NCBI RefSeq assembly: GCF_041103235.1 | Contig: NZ_JBGCUN010000001.1 | Span: 558,001 to 622,000 of the forward strand | DNA length: 64,000 nt | Source of the DNA: Yoonia sp. R2331 | GTDB lineage: Bacteria > Pseudomonadota > Alphaproteobacteria > Rhodobacterales > Rhodobacteraceae | Direction of reading: 5' to 3' | Part shown: positions 25,725-33,215 of the stretch, piece after piece | How positions within the stretch are numbered: position 1 is the stretch's first letter | Layout of the letters: every line of letters starts with the position of its first letter | Position numbers and translations under genes: made by a program | Notes under the pieces: model-generated | Databases searched by the model: none | What the model was told of the DNA's origin: nothing | Seen by the model: only the letters and a program-made list of their open reading frames with translations

Positions 25725-26054
25725 TTAGCGTGCGACGTCGAATTCTTCGGTGGCGACGATCTGGCCGTCGACCTTCAGCACGGCCAGCACGTCAGTCTTG
25801 AAGCCGTTGCCGATGTTGATGCGCACATCATCGTTGGCACCTGCGTTCACGCTCTGCATACCCAGCAGCGCGCCCTGCTCACCAGCTTTCAGGTTGTAGA
25901 TCTCGACCACACCGTCAGCGGCAGCAGTCACCAGACCCAGCTCGATGCTGTTGCGGTCTTCAACGCTTTCCTGAAAACCAAAGGTGTTGGCGGAAGCTGC
26001 ACCAGCAGTGATTGCGACAGCGGCGGCGGCGAGTGTAAGTGTTTTGATAGACAT
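25725..26054 (-). CDS. Tandem secreted protein, copy 3 (promoter-proximal)
   Basis: 109-residue paralogue, signal MSIKTLTLAAAAVAITAGAASA. It differs from copies 1 and 2 mainly in the middle (NLKAGEQGALLGMQSVNAG against NLQAGNQGALLGATMVNAG). It is first in the transcription direction. The frame stays open to 26357 upstream, but ATG 26054 is aligned with the other copies and follows GGAACG, so I use it. The 456-bp upstream gap should hold the promoter of the array. Confidence 0.85.
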   Translation of the reverse strand: MSIKTLTLAAAAVAITAGAASANTFGFQESVEDRNSIELGLVTAAADGVVEIYNLKAGEQGALLGMQSVNAGANDDVRINIGNGFKTDVLAVLKVDGQIVATEEFDVAR

Positions 26055-26510
26055 GGTTTCGTTCCTTTCATGTGCCCTTTTGGGGCGTTGTGTGCGGCCT
26101 TGGGAGGTGGGCCAGTTGATGTGGCCCGGGGGCCGTTTGTTTGTTTGCGGCGGGGTGTGCCGCGTTTCGATGAGACAAAGATTGTTCGCAAATCCCGATC
26201 CGGAAAGGGGTGTGCTGATCACGAAAAATCGAACGGGTTGTGAGGGGGCGTTCCCCTTGACGCGAAGACAGTTCGCACCGTCCCCCCAGATGTGTGCATT
26301 TATGCACATCGCTAAATCTGCCGCGAACAGAACCGGGTCGGACAGGGCTGAAAACATGCGAAAATTTGCCAGATTTCGGTTTCAACCGCTCACGAAAAAA
26401 ATCGTCACGCAAAGCTGTGATTGGCAAATATTTCGCCCGGCTCGCATGCCCGTGTCGGCATATGTCAGCGCATTTCAGTGATCTCTCTGTGCCGTGATGC
26501 GTATGTCACG
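26055..26510. other. 456-bp intergenic region upstream of the secreted-protein array
   Basis: No gene supported on either strand. It holds a 7-bp inverted repeat TGTGCAT-TT-ATGCACA at 26293-26308 that could be an operator for the downstream minus-strand genes, and an AT-richer stretch (26350-26420). No tRNA or clear sRNA seen. Confidence 0.5.
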
Positions 26511-27116
26511 TCACAGGTTGTGTGCTGTCAGCTCACTAAAGGCCAAAAGGTTCAAAAGCACATGCGCGACGATGCCAAATCCGACCGTTCCGGTTTGCAG
26601 TCGGGCCATCGTCCATAGCAGGCCGCCAAAGAACGCGCCGCCCAGCAGTCCAAGGGCGCCGCCGGTTACATGCACCCCCGTTGCGGCCAGCAAGGCCAGA
26701 TGCCAACCCACAAAAAGCGCCAATGCCAGTGCCGCATCCCGCGCTTGCGGGGCCGGCAACAGAACCCCGCGCCAAAAAAGTTCTTCGAGTGTGCCGTTCG
26801 TCAGGGCAATAACGGCGATCAACGGCAGATAGGCCAATGCAGCGGGCTGAGCCGCGAGGGCAAGCGCCGCAGCAACGGCGACCCCTACCAACATCACGGC
26901 CTGTGCAACCCAGATCCAAAGGGCAGGCAGACGCCACGACAGGTTGGGGCGGTAATCCGGCCAATAGCGGACGAGCAAGACGATCAACGCGACCCAATAG
27001 ACACCAAGTGCCGCAAAGTAGCCCCAGATCGGGGTCATGGTGCGGGTCAGGACATAAAAGGCCACCGCAAAAACGGGGACCAGACAGGCAATCGAGATAG
27101 CTGCTGCGCGGTTCAT
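26511..27116 (-). CDS. CPBP family intramembrane metalloprotease
   Basis: 201-residue membrane protein with about six helices. It carries the CPBP (Abi/CAAX-like) motifs in order: EELFWR (E111, E112, R116), FVGWH (FxxxH, H139) and HVLLN (HxxxN, H185 and N189). The family includes prenyl-protein endopeptidases and bacteriocin self-immunity proteins; here nothing nearby suggests either. All presumed catalytic residues are present, so it is likely active. It ends 5 bp before the frame of the universal stress protein. Confidence 0.88.
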   Translation of the reverse strand: MNRAAAISIACLVPVFAVAFYVLTRTMTPIWGYFAALGVYWVALIVLLVRYWPDYRPNLSWRLPALWIWVAQAVMLVGVAVAAALALAAQPAALAYLPLIAVIALTNGTLEELFWRGVLLPAPQARDAALALALFVGWHLALLAATGVHVTGGALGLLGGAFFGGLLWTMARLQTGTVGFGIVAHVLLNLLAFSELTAHNL

Positions 27117-27121
27117 TTGGG

Positions 27122-27577
27122 TTACGTAATCGCCTCAAGCCGTTCTTTGGACAAATCACCCGGCACAATGGTGATCGGGATCGGCAATTCGCCGGCCTGA
27201 CGGGTCAATGCCGTGATAAGCGGGCCGGGCCCTTTGCCTTCGGTGCCCGCACCGAGCACAAGAACACCAATGTCTGGGTCTTCGCTGACCTGCGCCATGA
27301 TCTGCGGCACCGGTTCACCTTCGCGGATGACCAGATTGGGTTCGACGTTTTGTTTGTCGCGCATCCATTTGGCGAAAACTTCGTAGTGGACCTCGATCCG
27401 TTCACGCGCCTCGGCGCGCATGATCTCACCCACACCGATCCAATGGTTGAACTCATCAGGCGGGATCACAGACAGGATGGTGACGCCGCCGCCCGTATGG
27501 GCTGCCCGCATCGCAGCGAACCGCATGGCGTTCAGACACTCGCGGCTGTCATCCAGAATGACCAGAAACTTGCGCAT
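27122..27577 (-). CDS. Universal stress protein (UspA family)
   Basis: 151-residue cytoplasmic USP domain: MRKFLVILDDSRECLNAMRFA at the N-terminus and VLVLGAGTEGKGPGPLITAL near the C-terminus, corresponding to the G-2x-G-9x-G-(S/T) nucleotide loop in relaxed form. It ends with PITIVPGDLS, the usual USP tail strand. ATG 27577 fits the family N-terminus; an upstream in-frame start adds ten unlikely residues. Nucleotide binding is probable but unproven. Confidence 0.9.
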   Translation of the reverse strand: MRKFLVILDDSRECLNAMRFAAMRAAHTGGGVTILSVIPPDEFNHWIGVGEIMRAEARERIEVHYEVFAKWMRDKQNVEPNLVIREGEPVPQIMAQVSEDPDIGVLVLGAGTEGKGPGPLITALTRQAGELPIPITIVPGDLSKERLEAIT

Positions 27578-27678
27578 CGCGGATCCCTTCGCTGTCTTGC
27601 GACCCACACATTGTCACCAAGCCCGGACGCTGGCAACGGCGATTCCGCGCAAAACCGCGGCTTTGCGCAGGGGCAAGG

Positions 27679-28542
27679 TCAGGCTTGCGACGCAGCCCAG
27701 TCCCAATACATCTCGCGCACCCGGCGCGTGACCGGCCCCACCTGATACTGGCGGTCGTCAAATGCGCTGACCGGCGTGACCTTGGACATATTGCCCGACA
27801 GGAACACCTCATCCGCGGCGCGCACATCCTCAAAGGACAAAACGCCCTCAATCACCTCGACCCCGTCGGCGCGCAGGTTGCTGATGTGGCGTGCGCGCGT
27901 GATGCCCGCCAGAAAGGTGCCGTTGGGAATGGGCGTCATCACCACCCCGTCGCGCACGATAAAGACGTTGGACGTGGCACTTTCAGCGACATTGCCCATC
28001 GCATCCGCCACCAGCGCATTGCCAAATCCCTTCGCGCGCGCCTCAACCAGCATCCGTGCGTTGTTAGGATAAAGACAGCCCGCCTTGGCATCGACCACCG
28101 CGTCTTCCATGACCGGGCGGCGGAATCGCGTCGTGGTCAGGGTGGTGGTGGCCTCTGGCTTGGCAAAGGGGATTTCTTCCAGACAAATGGCAAAGCCGGT
28201 CTGATCCCCCTGCGGCACAATCGCCGTCACATCGCCGTTGATGCCCCAGTACATCGGGCGGATGTAAACCGGGGTGCCGGGGGCATAGGCCGCCAGACCT
28301 TCCTTTATAATGGCAATCATATCTGCGGTGCTGACCGTTGGTGTCAGCATCAGCGCCTCGGCAGACCGGTTCACCCTTGCGCAATGCAGGTCCAGATCAG
28401 GCGTCAGCCCGTTGACCATCCGCGCCCCGTCAAACACGCCTGACCCCAGCCAAGCGCCGTGGTCAGCTGCCGACATGACCGGCACGTCACCCTGATGCCA
28501 GGTGCCATTGAAATAGGTGCGGATATTGGTGCCGGTCGCCAT
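27679..28542 (-). CDS. Class IV (branched-chain type) aminotransferase
   Basis: 287-residue PLP enzyme of fold type IV. The start is ATG 28542 with AGAGGAGG seven bases upstream. ADHGAWLGSGVFDGARM near the N-terminus, catalytic lysine K153 in DAKAGCLYPNNARML, then NVAESATSNVFIVRDG and TFLAGITRARHI are typical of branched-chain aminotransferases and their relatives. Substrate could be branched-chain amino acids (IlvE) or D-amino acids; I cannot decide, so no symbol is given. An unusually strong GC hairpin lies in its leader (28595-28629). Confidence 0.88.
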   Translation of the reverse strand: MATGTNIRTYFNGTWHQGDVPVMSAADHGAWLGSGVFDGARMVNGLTPDLDLHCARVNRSAEALMLTPTVSTADMIAIIKEGLAAYAPGTPVYIRPMYWGINGDVTAIVPQGDQTGFAICLEEIPFAKPEATTTLTTTRFRRPVMEDAVVDAKAGCLYPNNARMLVEARAKGFGNALVADAMGNVAESATSNVFIVRDGVVMTPIPNGTFLAGITRARHISNLRADGVEVIEGVLSFEDVRAADEVFLSGNMSKVTPVSAFDDRQYQVGPVTRRVREMYWDWAASQA

Positions 28543-28594
28543 GGGTGCCTCCTCTTGCTGAAGGCACGCTAGGCCGCACCCGCACAAACGTAAA

Positions 28595-28629
28595 GCGCCC
28601 GACCCCGGGGGGGAGCGGGGGTCGGGCGC
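28595..28629. promoter_or_regulatory. 12-bp perfect GC hairpin in aminotransferase leader
   Basis: GCGCCCGACCCC (28595-28606) pairs with GGGGTCGGGCGC (28618-28629), loop 11 nt. On the minus strand it is followed by TTTA and sits about 50 bp upstream of the aminotransferase start, so it could be an attenuator or a terminator of upstream transcription. Confidence 0.5.
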
Positions 28630-28958
28630 AATATTGGGGCCACCGGCGGGGACGGGGTGCAGGGCCCATGCCGAAACCTTGCCGGATCACTGTCACAACT
28701 TCATGACACGCCTTTGGGGTCGGGGTTGACCGGCTCTTGGGTCGCCATGATCTCGAAGTCAGTCAAAACCCCCGATCCGCGGGTCGTGGCGCGCCCCGGA
28801 CCAGGCGGCCACCGTACCCTCACGCAAAAAGTTGCGGCCACGTTAAATTCGCGGGCAAAGCTTAACGGGCCTTAACCCCGACGACGGTTTTGGGTGCGGT
28901 CCGGCACGATGACTGCCGTCCAAAAGCGCGCCGTGCCTTCACACACACGCTTGGACAG

Positions 28959-29002
28959 TCATGTGCATGGTTTGTGCATGCTTTGTGTATCGGATGTGTA
29001 TG
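28959..29002 (-). repeat. Array A: four 11-bp direct repeats after trpS
   Basis: Read on the minus strand: CATACACATCC, GATACACAAAG, CATGCACAAAC, CATGCACATGA, head to tail with no spacer (44 bp). The consensus is roughly NATRCACANNN. It starts 17 bp after the trpS stop. The same four-unit arrangement occurs at 45310-45353, with unit 2 starting GATACACA and unit 3 CATGCACA in both. Confidence 0.7.
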
Positions 29003-29019
29003 GTCCGCAGGTGGCCCTT

Positions 29020-30039
29020 TTAGCCGCGCAACAGCCCGACAATGTCATAGGTCTGGCGCAGGATCGGGTCCGCAATCGCGCGGGCCTTTTCAGCACCTTT
29101 GCCCAGAATCCGGTCAATTTCGGCCGGGTCATCCATCAGGCGGCGCATCTCGTCCGAGATCGGCGCAAGCTTGTCCACCGCCAGATCGGCGAGCGCAGGC
29201 TTGAATTGACCCCAACCGGCCCCTGCGTATTCCGTGATGACAGCTTCGGGCGAAGTGTCTGATAAAGCTGCATAAATCTCGACCAAATTGCGCGCCTCGG
29301 CACGGTCTTTCAGACCATCCAGCGTCTCTGGCAGCGGCTCTGGGTCGGTCTTGGCCTTGCGGAACTTCTTGGCGATCTTGTCGGCATCATCCAGCATGTT
29401 GATGCGTTCCATGTCGCTCTCACCAGACTTCGACATCTTCTTGGACCCGTCGCGCAAGTTCATCACGCGAGTGGCCGGGCCGTCGATAACCGGTTGAGTT
29501 TCCGGGAAAAAATCGGTTTTGAAGTCATGGTTGAACTTCGCCGCAATGTCCCGCGTCAACTCCACATGCTGTTTTTGATCCTCTCCAACCGGCACATGGG
29601 TCGCGTGATAAAGCAGGATGTCAGCCGCCATCAGCGACGGATAAGCATAAAGCCCAAGCGAGGCTTTTTCAGCGCCAGACCCGGCCTTATCCTTGAACTG
29701 CGTCATCCGGTTCATCCAGCCAACACGGGCCACACAGTTGAAAATCCAGCCCAATTCGGCATGGGCGGAAACCTGTGACTGGTTGAAAAGAATGGACTTT
29801 TCAGGGTCGAGCCCAGCGGCCAGATAGCCTGCGGCAACCTCTCGGGTGCCTTGCGCCAGCTCTGCGGGGTCTTGCCAGACGGTGATCGCGTGCAGGTCGA
29901 CAACGCAATAGACCGTCTCGAAATCCGGGCCCTGCATCCCGACAAACCGTTTGATTGCGCCCAGATAATTGCCCAGCTGCAAACCGCCCGAGGGCTTGAT
30001 CCCAGAGAAAACACGCGGGGTAAAGGTCGAGGCAGTCAT
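29020..30039 (-). CDS. trpS: Tryptophanyl-tRNA synthetase
   Basis: 339-residue class I aminoacyl-tRNA synthetase charging tRNA-Trp. HIGH-like motif PSGGLQLGN at residues 16-24, KMSKS at about residue 200 ([10 protein letters not shown]), [15 protein letters not shown] in the middle as in bacterial TrpRS. Normal length. It is divergent from the rhomboid-like gene, with an 80-bp gap. Confidence 0.97.
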   Translation of the reverse strand: MTASTFTPRVFSGIKPSGGLQLGNYLGAIKRFVGMQGPDFETVYCVVDLHAITVWQDPAELAQGTREVAAGYLAAGLDPEKSILFNQSQVSAHAELGWIFNCVARVGWMNRMTQFKDKAGSGAEKASLGLYAYPSLMAADILLYHATHVPVGEDQKQHVELTRDIAAKFNHDFKTDFFPETQPVIDGPATRVMNLRDGSKKMSKSGESDMERINMLDDADKIAKKFRKAKTDPEPLPETLDGLKDRAEARNLVEIYAALSDTSPEAVITEYAGAGWGQFKPALADLAVDKLAPISDEMRRLMDDPAEIDRILGKGAEKARAIADPILRQTYDIVGLLRG

Positions 30040-30118
30040 CTGATGATCCGGTCTGGTGGTTTAGGCGCTCTGCGCTTACCCATGCCAGAGCAGACCGTCA
30101 ACTTCAATGAGCCGTGCA

Positions 30119-30799
30119 ATGGAAAACCAAAGCCCCGTCAACCCAATCCCGCCGGTGGTGATCGTCCTTTGCCTGATCGCGGTTCTGGTGGAACTGGTGC
30201 TAAGCGCGGGGCAGTTTGGCGTCGTGGCAGATCGCACCGCAATCGGGTGGCGGATCAATGCCTTACAGGATTATTCGGTGTCGCCTGCTGTGCTGGAATG
30301 GATGCATGCGCGCGGCGATTATGCGCCCGAGATGCTGATGCGGTTCCTGACCTATCCCTTTGTCCACGCCAGCTTTACACAAGCGCTGTTTGGCGCAGCA
30401 CTGCTGCTGGCGCTCGGTAAATTTGTGGGCGACGCGCTGGGCAACCTCGCAGTTTTGGTGGTGTTTCTGGCAACATCCATCGGCGGGGCCATCGTGTTCT
30501 GCCTGATCGCCAGCGGCACAACGCCGCTCTTTGGCCTGTTCCCACCGGTCTACGGCCTGATTGGCGCCTATACCTATGTGATCTGGTTGCACCTTGGCCG
30601 CACCGGGCAAAGCCAATTGGCCGCCTTTCGGCTGATCGGCTTTTTGCTGGCGCTGCAATTGGTCTTTGGTTTGCTCTTCGGCGCAGGCAATGCCTGGATC
30701 GCGGAATTGGCGGGCTTTGTGTTTGGGTTTGCAGTGGCAACACTGCTGGTCCCGGGTGGCTGGGCTGCGCTGGTCCAGCGGTTGCGGCAGCGGTCCTAG
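30119..30799 (+). CDS. Rhomboid-fold membrane protein lacking catalytic residues
   Basis: 226-residue polytopic membrane protein, rhomboid-like in order of motifs, but the protease residues are missing. The HxxxxHxxxN segment reads H83-ASFT-Q88-ALF-G92, the GxSG serine motif reads YGLIGAY with Ile148 in place of Ser, and the AHxxG histidine motif reads AELAGF with Glu196 in place of His. It should therefore act as a pseudoprotease (iRhom/derlin-like) or be a relic. ATG 30119 is used; ATG 30107 four codons upstream is also possible. It overlaps the sugar transferase gene by four bases, tail to tail. Confidence 0.75.
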   Translation: MENQSPVNPIPPVVIVLCLIAVLVELVLSAGQFGVVADRTAIGWRINALQDYSVSPAVLEWMHARGDYAPEMLMRFLTYPFVHASFTQALFGAALLLALGKFVGDALGNLAVLVVFLATSIGGAIVFCLIASGTTPLFGLFPPVYGLIGAYTYVIWLHLGRTGQSQLAAFRLIGFLLALQLVFGLLFGAGNAWIAELAGFVFGFAVATLLVPGGWAALVQRLRQRS

Positions 30800-31524
30800 A
30801 CGCCCGTGCCGCGAAAGACGACCCGCAGTGTCTGGGCGAGAATGCGCAGATCACCCTTGAACGTTACGTTGCGGGCATAGATGCCGTCGATATTGGCGCG
30901 TTCGGTAAACGACACATCATTGCGGCGCGACACCTGCCACAGCCCGGTGATGCCGGGGCGCAGGGTGTAATAACCTTCGCCCAGGTACAGCACCTTTTGG
31001 CAAACCATCATCGGACGCGGTCCAATCAGGCTCATGTCGCCCCTCAGCACGTTCCAGATCTGCGGCAGCTCATCAAAGGAAATCTTGCGCAAAACACGGC
31101 CAATCCGAGTGATGCGGGGGTCATCGCGCAGCTTTTGGTTGGCATCCCATTCCGCACGGGCCGCAGGATGCGAGGCCAGATGGGCCGCCAAAGCTGCGTC
31201 CGCGTCTGTCACCATCGTGCGTAGCTTCCACATGGTGAAAAGCTTGCCGCCTCTGCCAAGGCGTTCCTGACGGTAAAGAGGCTGACCCCCGGAGAGCCAG
31301 ATCGCACAGATCATCAAGCCAATCAGCGGCACAGCCAATGGGGCGCCAAGCAGGACCATGAAGATATCAAAAGGGCGTTTGAAGTAACTGGCATAGCGCG
31401 TCGCGCCGGGCTGGGCCGGGGCCTGCGCTGGCTTGGGCGGCATGGTGACTGCGCGCAGGCTGGGACGCGCGACAGAAACGGCGTGTTCAACCTTTTGTGC
31501 AGTCATCTGTTCCAGCGTTTGCAT
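30796..31524 (-). CDS. Exopolysaccharide sugar transferase (ExoY/WbaP type)
   Basis: About 242 residues. Initiating glycosyl-1-phosphate transferase that loads the first sugar onto undecaprenyl phosphate for exopolysaccharide or O-antigen synthesis. Membrane anchor KRPFDIFMVLLGAPLAVPLIGLM, then RLGRGGKLFTMWKLRTM, the DELPQIWNVLRGDMSLIGPRP catalytic block and LRPGITGLWQVSRRNDVSF. The start is uncertain: ATG 31524 is chosen, with GTG 31545 and ATG 31509 as alternatives; the long open frame upstream to 31830 is not credible. A TTAACCAT half-site lies just upstream. Confidence 0.88.
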   Translation of the reverse strand: MQTLEQMTAQKVEHAVSVARPSLRAVTMPPKPAQAPAQPGATRYASYFKRPFDIFMVLLGAPLAVPLIGLMICAIWLSGGQPLYRQERLGRGGKLFTMWKLRTMVTDADAALAAHLASHPAARAEWDANQKLRDDPRITRIGRVLRKISFDELPQIWNVLRGDMSLIGPRPMMVCQKVLYLGEGYYTLRPGITGLWQVSRRNDVSFTERANIDGIYARNVTFKGDLRILAQTLRVVFRGTGV

Positions 31525-31667
31525 TCTTGCGCGTCCAATTTTCACAGCATCTTCTTGGTAATGGTTAACGGCAAACAAAGAAGAAACTGTGGCGGCATTG
31601 CGCCCATCAGCAGACAACTTTGGTTCGTCTTCCCCACATTCACGGTGCGGTGGGTCAAAAGGTTTCG

Positions 31668-33215
31668 CTAGCGGCGCAGGGCCTTGCGAATTTCGTTCAA
31701 CTTGAACGCACCGATGGCCTGCCCGATGGCGAAGTAGGACAGAAGCCCTGTCGCCACAAGTAGGGCAAGAGCTGCATAGCGCAGCGTGGCGGCGGCAAGA
31801 TAGGGGGAAAGAACTGCCGCAAAACCCCATAGGATCACGCCCATGATGAGGCTTGCGATGATGATACGCCCGATACGCTTCTGAAAACGTTCATCAATTT
31901 GTGATGCCTGCCCCATCCCGCGTGATCCGCGCCACAGCAGGAAAACCATTGCCCAACCGGTCAATGTGGTGCCAACGGCGGCGGCGATATAGCCAATGAC
32001 CGGTGACAGGCCGACGGCGATCACCAGGTTCAGAACCATCGCCACAAGTGCGTACTTGAAGGGCCGCTTGGTGTCCTCGCGAGCGAAGAACAGCGGTTGC
32101 AGCGCCTTTTGCAAAACAAAGGCTGGCAGGCCCAGACCATAGACTGCGACGGCAAGTGCTGTGGCCTGCGTGTCTGCGGCCGAAAACGCACCGCGCTCGA
32201 ACAACACGCTGACCAGCGGTGCCGGGATCACCAGCAGCGCCACGGCGGCAGGTACGGTCAGGGCGAGGCTGATTTCTGCTGCGCGGTTGAACGCATCCTG
32301 CCCGCCGGCGGCGTCATCTGCTCCCAGACGGCGGGCAAGGTCGGGCAACAGGACGACGCCGATGGCAATGCCCACCACCCCCAGCGGCAGTTGATACAGC
32401 CGGTCAGCATAGGACAGCCATGCGACCGCCCCGTCAAAGAAGCTGGCGACTTGCCGCCCGACCAGCAGGTTGATCTGGACCACACCCCCGGCCAGTGCGG
32501 CAGGGGCGGCGATAATCGCTAGGCGTTTGAGTTCCGGCGTCATGCGCGGCAGGCCCAGACGCAGGGCATAGCCGGCCCTTTTGGCGGCCCACCAGACCAG
32601 CGCCAGTTGCGCGATCCCTGCAACCGGCACGGCCCATGCCAGCTTGGTTCCTATGGCTGCGGCCTCGCCAGAGGTGCTGGCCCCCCAGAGAATTGCCGCC
32701 ACAAAGACCACATTCAAAAGGACCGGTGCCGCAGCTGCGGCGGCAAAGCGCCCGGTGGCGTTCAAGACCCCCGACAGCAACGCCGCGAGAGAGATAAACA
32801 AGATGTAGGGAAAGGCGATGCGGCCATACCGGACGGCCAAATCAAACCGCTCATCCCCACGAAACCCGCTGGCCATCAGCGTCACCAGCGCGGGCATAAA
32901 GATCACCCCCAGCGCAGTGAAGATCGACAACAGGAACGCCATGCCGACAAAGGCATCCTGCGCAAAGCGTTGCGGCGCGTCATCGGTTTCAAGCTTTTTG
33001 GCGAACATCGGAATGAACGCCATGTTGAACGCGCCCTCGGCAAAAAAGCGGCGAAAAAGGTTGGGCAGCGAAAAGGCGATGAGGAACGCCTCCGCCACCA
33101 CGCCGGTGCCAAGAAAGGCCGCGATCAGAATGTCACGGACAAAGCCCAATATTCGGCTGAGCAGTGTCCAGATGCCGACGGTAAAGAAACCAGCCATCAG
33201 GCGGATCGGTTTCAT
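31668..33215 (-). CDS. murJ: Lipid II flippase MurJ
   Basis: 515-residue integral membrane protein of the MviN/MurJ family (MOP superfamily), with about fourteen helices. Family motifs are visible: SRILGFVRDILIAAFLG at the N-terminus, FRRFFAEGAFNMAFIPMF, and KALQPLFFAREDTKRPFKYA in the second half. It moves lipid-linked peptidoglycan precursor across the inner membrane. Its start overlaps the end of glnD by four bases, an arrangement common in Rhodobacterales. Confidence 0.96.
   Translation of the reverse strand: MKPIRLMAGFFTVGIWTLLSRILGFVRDILIAAFLGTGVVAEAFLIAFSLPNLFRRFFAEGAFNMAFIPMFAKKLETDDAPQRFAQDAFVGMAFLLSIFTALGVIFMPALVTLMASGFRGDERFDLAVRYGRIAFPYILFISLAALLSGVLNATGRFAAAAAAPVLLNVVFVAAILWGASTSGEAAAIGTKLAWAVPVAGIAQLALVWWAAKRAGYALRLGLPRMTPELKRLAIIAAPAALAGGVVQINLLVGRQVASFFDGAVAWLSYADRLYQLPLGVVGIAIGVVLLPDLARRLGADDAAGGQDAFNRAAEISLALTVPAAVALLVIPAPLVSVLFERGAFSAADTQATALAVAVYGLGLPAFVLQKALQPLFFAREDTKRPFKYALVAMVLNLVIAVGLSPVIGYIAAAVGTTLTGWAMVFLLWRGSRGMGQASQIDERFQKRIGRIIIASLIMGVILWGFAAVLSPYLAAATLRYAALALLVATGLLSYFAIGQAIGAFKLNEIRKALRR

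Larger units (their letters stand above)
28543..29019. other. 477-bp intergenic region between aminotransferase and trpS
   Basis: No supported gene; the open frames here are antisense extensions of trpS shadows. It contains the 12-bp perfect hairpin at 28595-28629, a cluster of three TTAA motifs (28840-28877) without the seven-base CtrA spacing, and the four-unit 11-bp repeat array at 28959-29002. Confidence 0.6.

Noticed and set aside
28894-29262. Conserved small peptide HGxCMxCVS encoded by both 11-bp arrays.
   Set aside because: The peptide similarity follows from the DNA repeat; the 11-bp period is not a multiple of three and the flanking frames differ.
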